The notes under the pieces were generated by a model. The model did not search any database, was not told the DNA's origin, and worked only from the letters and a program-made list of their open reading frames with translations. Below, piece by piece: positions 55,474 to 64,000 of a stretch of 64,000 nt of DNA. How positions within the stretch are numbered: the first letter of the stretch is position 1; each line of letters opens with the position of its first letter. Source of the DNA: Bacillus multifaciens (lineage in GTDB: Bacteria > Bacillota > Bacilli > Bacillales > Bacillaceae_G). The stretch lies in assembly GCF_030756675.1 (NCBI RefSeq), contig NZ_JAVBXD010000006.1:1-64000 (forward strand), given 5' to 3'. Both the position numbers and the translations under genes were made by a program.

Positions 55474-58400
55474 TCAAAATAGCAAATGTGAATCATTTTC
55501 ATTTCGATTAATCATTCCTATTCGCATTATCTCATTTTGAATACGTTCAAGTAACGTATTTTCAAGCTTCATCTCATCAAACAATAACCAAAGATGAATC
55601 ACTTCATTTTCAATACACTCTGCATCATTTATCTTTGTTAATAAAACAAAAAATAATGTTGCATATACTTTAGAATTTTGATGGATTAGCTCATTTTTTT
55701 CCAACAGCTGTTTCAATAACTCCTTCAATGCTTGTTTTTCTTCTTGCAATGAAGTTATAGAAAAATAAGATAAAACAGTTTCAATCCCTTTTTCAGCAAT
55801 AACATCCATGTATAACACAAACCGCAAAAAGATAATATATTCTTTCTCTGCTATTATACTCATTTTAGGGCGTTCTACTAAAAAATCTGCAAGCCAATTT
55901 CGCCAAAATTTTTGTTGTTCTTTTATGCTCAAACTTTTTACATAATACGAGACATTTTCTACAAACTTTACCTTCTCTACCTCTTCTCCCTGTATAAAAA
56001 GAGTGTTCAACCAATCAAGTTGTTTATCCCAATATAAAATACACTTTAAAAAGACGAGACTTAACCATTTCATAAATACTTCTTGTGTTTGTTTATTCAA
56101 TAAATGTAAATATCGAACAGCAAAAGCAATATATTTCTTTGTTTGTATAAATAAAGGCAAATTAATTTGCGTATTTACAAACCCTGCCCATGCATACTTT
56201 GTTTCCTCTTCATTTTGTTGCAAATCTAAATAAGGAATCATATGCTTTCTACACCAGTGCTTCTCGATATGATAGAGAAATGTTAAATCTGCTGTTAGCC
56301 TCGCAATCATAATATTTACGTAGTATGATTTTTTCCGCATTTGCTCTTCAAATACATACAAATAAGCATGTATATTTCGATCATATAAATGTTCATATGC
56401 TAGAAGTTTTAACAAAACTGCTGTTGTTTTCCCTACCGGATGCTGAGCAGCCTCATTATAATAATCTACTTGCTCTTTACTTCCTGCGTGCTCTCCTTTC
56501 ATAACATGAGGAAACATCGAAAAAGCAAGCTGTTTTATTGCTCGAATTGTTTCTTCTTGAAATTCAGCTAATTGATTGCTCTTTTCATACAGAAAACTAC
56601 TAATAATCCAATGATAAGTAGCATGCCTTACAAATTGATGTAGTAATGGTAAAAGCTCTTGCATCTGTTTATCTGTTAATTTTCGATTATTTCGCCACTC
56701 TCTTATGAATACAAACCATACTTCTTTACTCACTTCTTTATACTTAACTAATTGATACGCAAGAGAAATACTCCACTGTACATTTGTTTTACAAGCCTTT
56801 GAAAGCATTTCTAAAAAATGATGTTTCTCAAACAATCCTTCTTGTGAATATTGAAGTACTTGCCTTATCATTTCTTCCTCTTTCATATGTAACAAACCAT
56901 CAGTTGTTAAATTACATGTAATTGTTTGTAATGTCCGCTCTTCTTGTAAATCAGGAAACTGCCTCGATAAAAAATGAGGGAATTTTTGTTTCATAAATTC
57001 ATATGTTCGTTTCGTTCGTTCATTAGTTGGATCGCACATATATAGCCAATCGATTAAGTTACAAGCCAGATAACACGTCTTTTCTTCAAACTGCTTCTCT
57101 ATAGTTGTCAGCACTTTTTGTTTCGTATGTTCAGATACATGCTCATAATGATTCTTTAACAATTGAAACACTTCATGCTTACAGGAGTCTTCAGTTAGCA
57201 TTTGATGTTGTAACAACCATTCTATTTTCTCATTTTGCGTTCGGAAAACCGTATGGTTCATACTATGCACTGCAATTCGTTTTTGCAGCGTATTTCCAAA
57301 TTCCATCATAAAAGAAATATAAAAGTTTGCTTTATCTTCGAAATGGACACAAACATAGTCCATACAATCTCTAACAATATTAATTAAAAAAGAAAATCCA
57401 CGAGGTTGGCTATCTTGCTCATGCGGTTCAATTGCACTTCGCGATTCACTAACTGAATCATGGATTTGAAGTGCCTGTTGTTTTAGTCCTAATCTCTGTA
57501 GTTTTTCTAATCCAACTTGCAAAATCGGAATCGAAAAATAAGAAAGATGTGGTTTTATTTTCACTTCCCATATGTGCTGCATCTTTGAAAAGGTTGTATC
57601 TGACAAATGGTTTGTTTCCGCTAACTCTACAACATCCTGCATTTCTGGTTCCCATTGCCGAAGTCGCTTCAATTTTAGTTTTCCGTCTAATATGCAAGTA
57701 AATAAAAGAACTATAATTTCTTTATGTTTCGGGTACGTACATTTATGAAGCAAAGAAGGCAGATTTTCTATAAAAAACTCATTTTCCCTCGCCTTTTCTA
57801 ACAATAATAAGAGCCACTTCGCAAACGTATCCATATGTATCGGTTGTTCCATATCCACTAAAAATGTACATATCGTATTCCATAACAAGGCAGATATTTC
57901 TGTATTATTTTTATACATCAACTGAAATAATTCATTTTGATGACTTACTAAAAAATGATCAACAATCCACTTTGCAAGCAACTGATCTTTTTCGGAAGTC
58001 TCAGCTTCCTCCGAAAATAAATTCCGCAATTGCCCGTCTTTTTCTAACCATTCTACCCATTCGTAGTCTCTTGCAAATTCAACAAAGTAACGAAGTGTCT
58101 CAATCTTTTTTATTGATTGTTTAACATAAGACAACTGTTCTTGTTCTAAAGATGGTGGAACCGTTACAATATCACGAATTCGTGTTCTCTTTGTAATATA
58201 ATTATCCCCCATTAACTCTGCCCATCGCTGCACTGCTTTTGCTAATGATTGATGATTTTGCGACTTATTCGGATAGACAATAGGCTTAATCCCTAAATGC
58301 TCCCAGTGATATGTATTATCCCCCTGAGCAACAAACGCATACCGCCTCGTACTTGGTGGTAATCCAGTTGCTAAGTACTTCATAACAGGGTCATTATGAC

Positions 58401-58989
58401 TATATCCAATAAACAAAACTGTATAATTAGAAAATAAATCAACTAAAAATCGTCTTGCCCATCCTTCTGTTAAGTAAGCCCTTCCAAAATCACCATCAGT
58501 CAAAATTAAATTTTCTTCTTCTTGTTCTACATTCCCATGAATATATGCCAACCCTTTAAATGCTCTTCCCGTTGGAAGCGCCGGAGCGTAATATATATTT
58601 GCTTTACGTTTTGATTCCTCAATTACCGTTGAAAAATGCCGATCAAAATTTGTAGTTACAATCCGAACATTTTCATCAACTGAAAATAATTGTAAAATAG
58701 AATAGTGTAATGGATTTGGCTTTGAATCTGCTACATGAACAAGATTCTTCGCAATCTGATGAACATCTTTCGTTTTTGCAATTTTCCCAAGATAATAATC
58801 GTGCGGTTCATTTTCCTCACGTTTGTCTACATATAGTGCATTCGCAATATCATCCACTAAATCATCAAAATTTGGTAAGTTTGAATTGCCTTTCATAGAT
58901 ACTCCAGCTCCAACAAATAAAACCAGTTTTCCTTGTTCGAATTTATCAAATAGTTCATCTGGAATTTCTACCTCTGAAGTAATCCACAC
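55474..58989 (-). CDS. SIR2-domain defence-associated sirtuin-like protein
   Basis: This 1171-residue protein has an N-terminal SIR2 domain with LFVGAGVS (27-31), TTNFD (113-116), the catalytic-type His of YIHGN (151) and FIGYSHNDP (195-200), an NAD-binding set typical of anti-phage NADases. The remaining 900 residues are helical and not recognised in detail, resembling the long C-terminal part of the defence-associated sirtuins (DSR1/DSR2, SIR2-DUF4020). The GTG at 58989 was chosen, 7 bp after AAGGGGGG. In this class the SIR2 part is thought to deplete NAD on phage sensing. It is a single gene next to core metabolism. Confidence 0.8.
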   Translation of the reverse strand: MWITSEVEIPDELFDKFEQGKLVLFVGAGVSMKGNSNLPNFDDLVDDIANALYVDKREENEPHDYYLGKIAKTKDVHQIAKNLVHVADSKPNPLHYSILQLFSVDENVRIVTTNFDRHFSTVIEESKRKANIYYAPALPTGRAFKGLAYIHGNVEQEEENLILTDGDFGRAYLTEGWARRFLVDLFSNYTVLFIGYSHNDPVMKYLATGLPPSTRRYAFVAQGDNTYHWEHLGIKPIVYPNKSQNHQSLAKAVQRWAELMGDNYITKRTRIRDIVTVPPSLEQEQLSYVKQSIKKIETLRYFVEFARDYEWVEWLEKDGQLRNLFSEEAETSEKDQLLAKWIVDHFLVSHQNELFQLMYKNNTEISALLWNTICTFLVDMEQPIHMDTFAKWLLLLLEKARENEFFIENLPSLLHKCTYPKHKEIIVLLFTCILDGKLKLKRLRQWEPEMQDVVELAETNHLSDTTFSKMQHIWEVKIKPHLSYFSIPILQVGLEKLQRLGLKQQALQIHDSVSESRSAIEPHEQDSQPRGFSFLINIVRDCMDYVCVHFEDKANFYISFMMEFGNTLQKRIAVHSMNHTVFRTQNEKIEWLLQHQMLTEDSCKHEVFQLLKNHYEHVSEHTKQKVLTTIEKQFEEKTCYLACNLIDWLYMCDPTNERTKRTYEFMKQKFPHFLSRQFPDLQEERTLQTITCNLTTDGLLHMKEEEMIRQVLQYSQEGLFEKHHFLEMLSKACKTNVQWSISLAYQLVKYKEVSKEVWFVFIREWRNNRKLTDKQMQELLPLLHQFVRHATYHWIISSFLYEKSNQLAEFQEETIRAIKQLAFSMFPHVMKGEHAGSKEQVDYYNEAAQHPVGKTTAVLLKLLAYEHLYDRNIHAYLYVFEEQMRKKSYYVNIMIARLTADLTFLYHIEKHWCRKHMIPYLDLQQNEEETKYAWAGFVNTQINLPLFIQTKKYIAFAVRYLHLLNKQTQEVFMKWLSLVFLKCILYWDKQLDWLNTLFIQGEEVEKVKFVENVSYYVKSLSIKEQQKFWRNWLADFLVERPKMSIIAEKEYIIFLRFVLYMDVIAEKGIETVLSYFSITSLQEEKQALKELLKQLLEKNELIHQNSKVYATLFFVLLTKINDAECIENEVIHLWLLFDEMKLENTLLERIQNEIMRIGMINRNENDSHLLF

Positions 58990-59283
58990 ACCCGATCCCC
59001 CCTTACCTAAAAATGTTAATTCCCTCTTTCTAATATAACATTTTCTTTGTTTTTTTAACATTCAGAAAAGTGAAAGATAACAAACGATTAACTTTTTCTT
59101 GTAATTTTTTCTTGAAATTACAAGAAACTCAGGAAATAAAATACGCACTAAAAACATTTGAGTTATCATTACGTATTTATCCTCCGTCTTTTTAGAAAAC
59201 ACCTTACAAATTGCATCTTGAATTTCCCATGCATAAAGTCCCTATTTTCATTCAAACTAAATAGAAAAAGAGAGGTTCCAATA

Positions 59284-59733
59284 ATGAGTCATCTTACAAT
59301 TATGCTGATCAAATTTATATCCTGTATGATTGCTTTTGCAATTGGTTTAGATTTATTCTTTGATGCAACCATTGTTGACATCTTTTCCTTTAGTTTATTT
59401 ATTACTATCGCGTCGTATATGTTAGGAGATCAAATTATCTTGCCCCGAGCTGGAAATACCGCTGCACTCATGATTGATTTTCTTTTTACTTATATGAGTG
59501 TATGGATTTTCGGAAGCGTACTGTTAGACAACTATATGCAAATTGCTTGGGGAAGTATTTTATCAGCTATTATAGTTACAGGAGCAGAAACTTTTGTTCA
59601 CCGCTATTTAATGGATCGCATTGCTACTTATCAAACAATTGAAAGAAAACCTTTCACTTTCAACAGATCGCTAGCTTATGGAACAGAATTTGCTGAGGAG
59701 CAAGATATTACTGATACGAAAAAACGGAAATGA
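59284..59733 (+). CDS. YndM-like (DUF2512) membrane protein
   Basis: This 149-residue protein has four membrane segments (IMLIKFISCMIAFAIGLDL, LFITIASYMLGDQ and others) and a charged C-terminal tail, fitting the YndM/DUF2512 family of Bacillus, which is of unknown function. GAGAGGTTCC precedes the ATG at 59284; longer frames upstream lack a site. It diverges from the SIR2 gene and has its own terminator. Confidence 0.8.
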   Translation: MSHLTIMLIKFISCMIAFAIGLDLFFDATIVDIFSFSLFITIASYMLGDQIILPRAGNTAALMIDFLFTYMSVWIFGSVLLDNYMQIAWGSILSAIIVTGAETFVHRYLMDRIATYQTIERKPFTFNRSLAYGTEFAEEQDITDTKKRK

Positions 59734-59788
59734 TACAACCACTTTAGAGATTTGAATTAAAAAAATACTGCGTTTCTTGAACAAAAAG

Positions 59789-59823
59789 AAAAATCCTGAG
59801 AAATACTCTTTCTCAGGATTTTT
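59789..59823 (+). terminator. Terminator after YndM-like gene
   Basis: AAAAATCCTGAGA pairs with TCTCAGGATTTTT around a 9-base loop. Confidence 0.8.
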
Positions 59824-59938
59824 CGTCAAATTAAAGTCATTGTTTATCAAGCTACACTTCGTTCCACTTGACTCTTATGAAGAAGCTTTTAATGGACGAA
59901 ATGCAATAGTGAAATATGATTAAAGTAACAAATTTTTT

Positions 59939-60643
59939 TCATTTTAACGTTTGAGGTTTTCTCCAATACCCTCTATCTTTATGATACAAAATCAAAGCAA
60001 TCACTAAAATTCCAGATGCAATCCAAATCGATTTATTTCCTATATGAGTGGTAGTAAATGTACCGAATAGCGCACCGAGTATAAAAGAAAGAATAATAAC
60101 AAAAAATTCATTAAATCGTTTTTTCTCTTCTTGATCACGTTTTATAAACGCTAAATATGCTGCCTGTGTTACAGTTCGAAGATTTCCTGTTGTCATCGTT
60201 GAATTGTAGGCCCACTTGTCAAGCTTATTAAAAGTAGAGATTTGTAAAGATGATACAAACGCAATACATACTGTTACCACGATGTTAGGGATACTTTTTG
60301 GCAAGAACCCTACAACGATTAAAACGATACATTCTAGTATAAGAATAGAACGTCTGTAACTATGCAACGCATGTCTTATATGAGGAATCTTTACTACTTC
60401 CGATATTAAAACCCCTAACATAAAAGCTAAAATAGGTGGAATATAAAGCAAAGCATTATGCCATTCTCCGTTAGCTGCTCTTATAGCGAGCAATACTACA
60501 TTGCCTGTCTGTGCATTGGCAAACACTCCGTCCCTACTGATGAAAGTATACGCATCTAAAAAGCCTCCAACTACAGCTAACAAAACACCTAAATAAACAG
60601 AGTTTGAAGATAATGAGGGGATTGTACTTAGCTTGTCTTTCAT
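59939..60643 (-). CDS. YoaK family (DUF1275) membrane protein
   Basis: This 234-residue protein has about six membrane segments. LAVVGGFLDAYTFISRDGVFANAQTGNVVLLA is the characteristic DUF1275 block. The function is unknown. AAGGAG precedes the ATG. It is a single gene. Confidence 0.88.
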   Translation of the reverse strand: MKDKLSTIPSLSSNSVYLGVLLAVVGGFLDAYTFISRDGVFANAQTGNVVLLAIRAANGEWHNALLYIPPILAFMLGVLISEVVKIPHIRHALHSYRRSILILECIVLIVVGFLPKSIPNIVVTVCIAFVSSLQISTFNKLDKWAYNSTMTTGNLRTVTQAAYLAFIKRDQEEKKRFNEFFVIILSFILGALFGTFTTTHIGNKSIWIASGILVIALILYHKDRGYWRKPQTLK

Positions 60644-60912
60644 ATTATTATCTCCTTGTACCTTATGTTACATATATTATCGATTTATACAAAAACAACA
60701 TTATTATGAAATCGTTTACAAATTATTCGCAATCTCTAACTAATGTCGCTTCCTTTTACTTTTTCCTAATATGATATAATACCATACCAAGTTTTTCAGC
60801 TACAATCAACACAATTATTGAACATATTTTAAATGTTTAATTTCGTTCACATTTATAGATTTTTTCGTAACTACTCAGTTACTCTGTAAAAAAAGATAGA
60901 AAAGCATTTTTT

Positions 60913-60980
60913 TAAATGGGCGAGTGGGACCGGCGATGCATAGGCGCGGTCAGGGCCTTTTCCTGCCACACGCAATGTTT
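60913..60980 (-). repeat. Dispersed bcr-like repeat, copy 5
   Basis: On the minus strand it reads GTGTGGCAGGAAAAGGCCCT, then GACCGCGCCTATGCATCGCC. It shares the GGCAGGAAAAGGC and CTATGCA blocks with copy 2; the 3' half has diverged. Confidence 0.55.
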
Positions 60981-60994
60981 GAAAACAAAAGCAG

Positions 60995-61150
60995 AGTCTG
61001 GTCGAGGTCACTGAAAAAGTCCACTTCATAAGAAAATGGAGTCCACCACCTACTATATACAGGTGATGGACTCCGTTATGTTTCGGCATATTGATAAAAT
61101 GCGTGTTATCTTTTCAAAGTAATCACTTTTTCAGTGTCTTCGTCTGGTCA
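60995..61150. mobile_element. Degenerate IS scar or MITE-like element
   Basis: CACTGAAAAAGT at 61009-61020 is repeated inverted at 61125-61136, and an internal hairpin GGAGTCCACCACCT/AGGTGATGGACTCC (61038-61074) lies between. GTCTGGTC occurs outside both ends. I suspect the ends of an IS1182-like element, but no transposase frame survives. The rest of 60644-61207 shows no gene. Confidence 0.4.
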
Positions 61151-61207
61151 TAAGTTCTTTTACGTTCTCATCATTTCAGTAATCCATTTATGAGCATAAT
61201 AAATTAT

Positions 61208-61849
61208 TTATTCATTTGCTGTACTTTTTTTTGAGTAATATGCTGAAAGTAAATTAAACTCTACATGCAAAAATATTGAAAACACAATTGGTAGTGAGTA
61301 ATCCGCAATCGCACCAAATATGATTCCACCTAAAAATGCGAACAGCATAAATTTTATACTAGTCTGATTAAAGCTGTAATATTGTAAGTGAGCTACAGCG
61401 AACAGAAAGGAAGATATTAGGATCGGTACTGTAACTGGTATGGAAGCTATTTCTAAATAAAGAGGGTATATTGGGAATGCATTGTTAAGTATTGGTATAA
61501 TCATCCCTCTGAAAATTACTTCTTCAAAAATAGGATACATAATTACAAAGTTTAAAATATTCTTTTTCCCAATCGGCATATATCCTGAGTATCGCGAAAT
61601 GAATATATTCGTTATCGCGGTACTCGAGATTAATAGAACAATTGATTCGTAGTGAATTGGTAACCGGAATACATAATTATCTTCATAAAAATAACTAATT
61701 ACCGTCAGCAATGTTCCCCATATATAAATAATTTCATTTTCTATCTTTCGGTACAACGTTCTGCCAATAATAACGCCAACTGTAATATCAACAATTTTAT
61801 ATGAAAAAGCTAATAAAACAGCAAGTACCAAAGCAATAAAGTAGCTCAT
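61208..61849 (-). CDS. CPBP family intramembrane metalloprotease
   Basis: This 213-residue protein has about six membrane segments and the catalytic motifs of the CPBP/CAAX family: FEEVIFRG, a His in FAVAHLQYY and FLHVEFNL. Members protect against bacteriocins, process prenylated proteins or act in secretion; the role here is unknown. The ATG is preceded by a weak GGTGAT. It is a single gene behind the IS scar. Confidence 0.85.
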   Translation of the reverse strand: MSYFIALVLAVLLAFSYKIVDITVGVIIGRTLYRKIENEIIYIWGTLLTVISYFYEDNYVFRLPIHYESIVLLISSTAITNIFISRYSGYMPIGKKNILNFVIMYPIFEEVIFRGMIIPILNNAFPIYPLYLEIASIPVTVPILISSFLFAVAHLQYYSFNQTSIKFMLFAFLGGIIFGAIADYSLPIVFSIFLHVEFNLLSAYYSKKSTANE

Positions 61850-61983
61850 ATCGATGTATCACCGCATCTCACAAGAAAATTTCGGTTTTTAATACGAATC
61901 AAAAATTAAAGTCTATATATTTAGCTGCTTGCTAAGCTTTTATCTATTGCCACTTTTCACAAAACAACATATGTGGTTCATAC

Positions 61984-62015
61984 CATAAAGGTTTTACAAC
62001 TTCAAAACCTTTATG
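61984..62015 (-). terminator. Terminator of APH-like gene
   Basis: CATAAAGGTTTT pairs with AAAACCTTTATG around an 8-base loop and contains the stop codon region. Confidence 0.7.
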
Positions 62016-62887
62016 ATCTTCCACAGTATATGATGCAACCTTTCTATCATTTCATCTAATTGGTGCGGCGCAAAACGTAATGACCAGACTACTAATGAAA
62101 AGATAACCATTCCAGCATAAATGGAATAAAGCAGCCAAAAATCTTCAGGAATATTATGATTAAAATATCCTTGAATTTGCCCTATTGAAAATGGAATGCT
62201 CTCATTCCTTTGAAATAAAGCTACTTTTACAAAATCATGAATTGGGTCTCCCCAATCAAAATTATTGAAATCAATTACCCCAGCATACCTATTATTGTCT
62301 ACGATAATATTTTGTAAATGAAAATCGTCGTGCTGAAATCGATTCGGACGTCCTTTTAATAAATACTTATTTTCTTCAATAAAATTAATAACCTTATAAT
62401 CATTTTCAATCTTTATTCCACTTTTTTCATAAGCATCAAGGTATCGATAATGCTTTTGCATTGCTTGTTCATACCAAGATTTGATAGTAATAGGTGCTTC
62501 AAGCAAATGCATTCTAGATAGCTGTCCTCCTGCTTCAATACCAATCTTGTATTGTTCTTGATCAGTAAGAACGGTTAATGTTTCTTTTACATCAACGCCC
62601 TCAATAAAAGAATAAATTGTGTAGCAAGAATTCATTTCTTCTAAAATCCCGATTTTTATCGGCTTAGGGGATTTAACATAATATTCTTGCATTCTTTTCA
62701 ATATTTGAAACTCCGTCTGCTTTCTTTCATACCCTTCTAAACTACCTGTTCTTAGTAAGAATTTCCCATCACCAGAATAGACTACATACTTTTCATCTGG
62801 AGAATATCCTTTAGATAATCTTTCAACTCTATTAGCACAATATAAGAAATCAATTTTTTCTTGAAGAAATCGAGGAACGTTCTCCAT
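61994..62887 (-). CDS. Aminoglycoside phosphotransferase-like kinase
   Basis: This 297-residue protein has the kinase-like fold of the APH/choline kinase group, with the catalytic loop FQHDDFHLQNIIV and the DFG-like metal motif GVIDFNNFDWGDPIHDF. Such proteins phosphorylate small molecules (aminoglycosides, sugars or choline). The substrate is unknown. GGAGG precedes the ATG. Confidence 0.85.
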   Translation of the reverse strand: MENVPRFLQEKIDFLYCANRVERLSKGYSPDEKYVVYSGDGKFLLRTGSLEGYERKQTEFQILKRMQEYYVKSPKPIKIGILEEMNSCYTIYSFIEGVDVKETLTVLTDQEQYKIGIEAGGQLSRMHLLEAPITIKSWYEQAMQKHYRYLDAYEKSGIKIENDYKVINFIEENKYLLKGRPNRFQHDDFHLQNIIVDNNRYAGVIDFNNFDWGDPIHDFVKVALFQRNESIPFSIGQIQGYFNHNIPEDFWLLYSIYAGMVIFSLVVWSLRFAPHQLDEMIERLHHILWKIIKVLKL

Positions 62888-62960
62888 AGTTTACCTCCAT
62901 TATAGATTTTTCAAATGCCTTTCTAATTCTTTCATTACATTACGATAGTTATAGTAATTA

Positions 62961-63596
62961 TCATTTCTTTACATCAATCGGAAAAATCACATCTATTCCT
63001 ATCTTACTTAATTCTTCCTGAATAAAATAACAATGCTCTGCGCCGATTGTTATTAAAATCCTTTCTTTTTCATTACTTGTAGCATATTTAATAATGTTAT
63101 CTATAATTTGTTCATTTCTTTTACACCATACAATTTCATGTACAGCGGGGTTCTTTTCTTTTAGCCATAATTGTTTTTTCTTGATTATTTCATTCGTCGT
63201 ATGAGAATTTAAAGGGAATGGTTCTAAAACCGTCACTTTAAATATATTTTCATATATTTGACTCAACTCATGTTCCAAGTGCTTTCTCGACTCTTCATTA
63301 TAATAAGAAAAGTAGTTTAGGCTTGTTACCTCGTCATCAAACCAATCAATAGGTGCGAATGAAATACCTTCACTCTCACATAGTGGGAGAATTAAAGATC
63401 TATATTCAGAGGGGCCTAAATATCCTTCATAATTTCTATTTTCTAAGTACCGTTTATAATCTTCTGGTCTCACCTCTCCAAGAATTGAATTTGGTTGAAA
63501 AGTACGAATAGCATCCTCCATTAAATGTAGCGGATATTTTAACTTTTGACGTAAATCATCTGTGTGTACAGTTCCAAATAAACCAATTATAGCCAT
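62961..63596 (-). CDS. Unrecognised soluble protein
   Basis: This 211-residue protein begins MAIIGLFGTVHTDDLRQKL and contains ILGEVRPEDYKRYL and a C-terminal ILITIGAEHCYFIQEEL. The GTVH, GE.RPE and GAEH pattern faintly recalls TraB/TIKI-type proteins, but this is not secure. The ATG at 63596 follows GAGG at 9 bp. It lies 21 bp behind the DUF2332 gene and is probably co-transcribed. Confidence 0.6.
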   Translation of the reverse strand: MAIIGLFGTVHTDDLRQKLKYPLHLMEDAIRTFQPNSILGEVRPEDYKRYLENRNYEGYLGPSEYRSLILPLCESEGISFAPIDWFDDEVTSLNYFSYYNEESRKHLEHELSQIYENIFKVTVLEPFPLNSHTTNEIIKKKQLWLKEKNPAVHEIVWCKRNEQIIDNIIKYATSNEKERILITIGAEHCYFIQEELSKIGIDVIFPIDVKK

Positions 63597-63617
63597 AAAA
63601 TTCATCCTCTATATACC

Positions 63618-64000
63618 CTACATCACGTTCCAATCAAACCATCTACCATGTCCGTCTGTCTCTCCAACCGTTTGCTGGTACTCAACACCATCTATATAAT
63701 AATCAAGGTGAAGATTTCGATCCCACATATTATTGTAAAGATGGAAAACGTCTCGTTTACTTCCAATCATTTTTATTTTTTCTAGCAGTTCATACTTAGA
63801 CTTTTCTGGCATTTGATTTGCGACATGAGTATGAAAAATACAAATTACAGTATCCTTCGGAAGTTTTTCCACAACTTCTGTAAGTAAAGCCACTCCATCA
63901 CCTTCTATAAGTTCTACTGGATTTTCAATTAAACATGTAGCTGCCTTTTCAAAAAGTGCTATCCTTTCTTCATGTTCTGGCCAAATAAGCGATTTTAACC
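63618..64000 (-). CDS. DUF2332 protein, partial (runs past the window)
   Basis: The frame is open to the right edge, reading LKSLIWPEHEERIALFEKAA and continuing to the stop at 63618; the N-terminal part lies outside the window. The WPEHEER motif and the later TVICIFHTHVANQ fit the C-terminal half of DUF2332 proteins, of unknown function. No internal start should be taken as the gene start. Confidence 0.75.
   Translation of the reverse strand, partial: LKSLIWPEHEERIALFEKAATCLIENPVELIEGDGVALLTEVVEKLPKDTVICIFHTHVANQMPEKSKYELLEKIKMIGSKRDVFHLYNNMWDRNLHLDYYIDGVEYQQTVGETDGHGRWFDWNVM

Noticed and set aside
60871-61089. 72-codon minus-strand frame over repeat copy 5 and the IS scar
   Set aside because: It spans two unrelated repeats and has no start signal; it is not coding.

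Overview
This 64 kb window is chromosomal DNA of the Bacillus cereus group (B. cereus, B. thuringiensis or B. anthracis type). The evidence is the low G+C content, consensus GGAGG-type ribosome binding sites, a GerA-family spore germination operon, a YrzI-family small peptide, bcr-like interspersed repeats, and many typical soil-Bacillus accessory genes (acetyltransferases, drug exporters, aminoglycoside-modifying-type enzymes). No rRNA, tRNA or CRISPR array was seen. Most genes lie on the minus strand.

Left part (1-25 kb): a TetR regulator with its operator and a DUF418 membrane protein, an MFS exporter, a PduL-type phosphotransacylase, a class I aminotransferase and a FabZ-like hotdog protein without the usual catalytic His. 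An orphan TnpB element follows, lodged at the 3' end of a ger A-B-C receptor operon. Next come a HelD-type RNA polymerase recycling ATPase, a large membrane protein, a hydrolase, a cluster of three tiny ORFs (one YrzI-like) with two tandem terminators, an ArsR/Cys-rich/SulP operon under a 44-bp palindrome, an AI-2E family transporter, an HNH-like zinc protein and a probable type I toxin-antitoxin locus.

Middle (24.8-48.4 kb): a four-gene operon (AAC(3)-like, CoaB-like, TPR, membrane protein), a series of acetyltransferases, exporters and other accessory enzymes, a two-component system with a hydrolase, and a peptidoglycan-type deacetylase. An IscB element with its omega-RNA sits inside the last codons of an ECF41-type sigma factor gene, whose partner oxidoreductase is upstream. 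An ABC-F ATPase, another MFS protein, a His-rich small protein and an Eis-like acetyltransferase complete this part.

Right part (48.5-64 kb): the aromatic amino acid operon aroG - aroC - hisC - tyrA - aroA. One consensus promoter reads through two tandem T-box leaders before aroG, and a third T-box lies between aroG and aroC. All three appear to have a UAC (tyrosine) specifier. Directly upstream is a 1171-residue SIR2-domain protein resembling the defence-associated sirtuins, the most likely anti-phage gene of the window. The end holds YndM- and YoaK-like membrane proteins, a degenerate repeat/IS scar, a CPBP protease, an APH-like kinase, an unrecognised protein and a truncated DUF2332 gene.

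The strongest second-look items are the SIR2 protein, the IscB/omega-RNA insertion that rewrites the ECF41 sigma tail, the three serial Tyr T-boxes, the small-ORF/terminator cluster at 18.3-18.9 kb and the toxin-antitoxin candidate at 24.3-24.6 kb.
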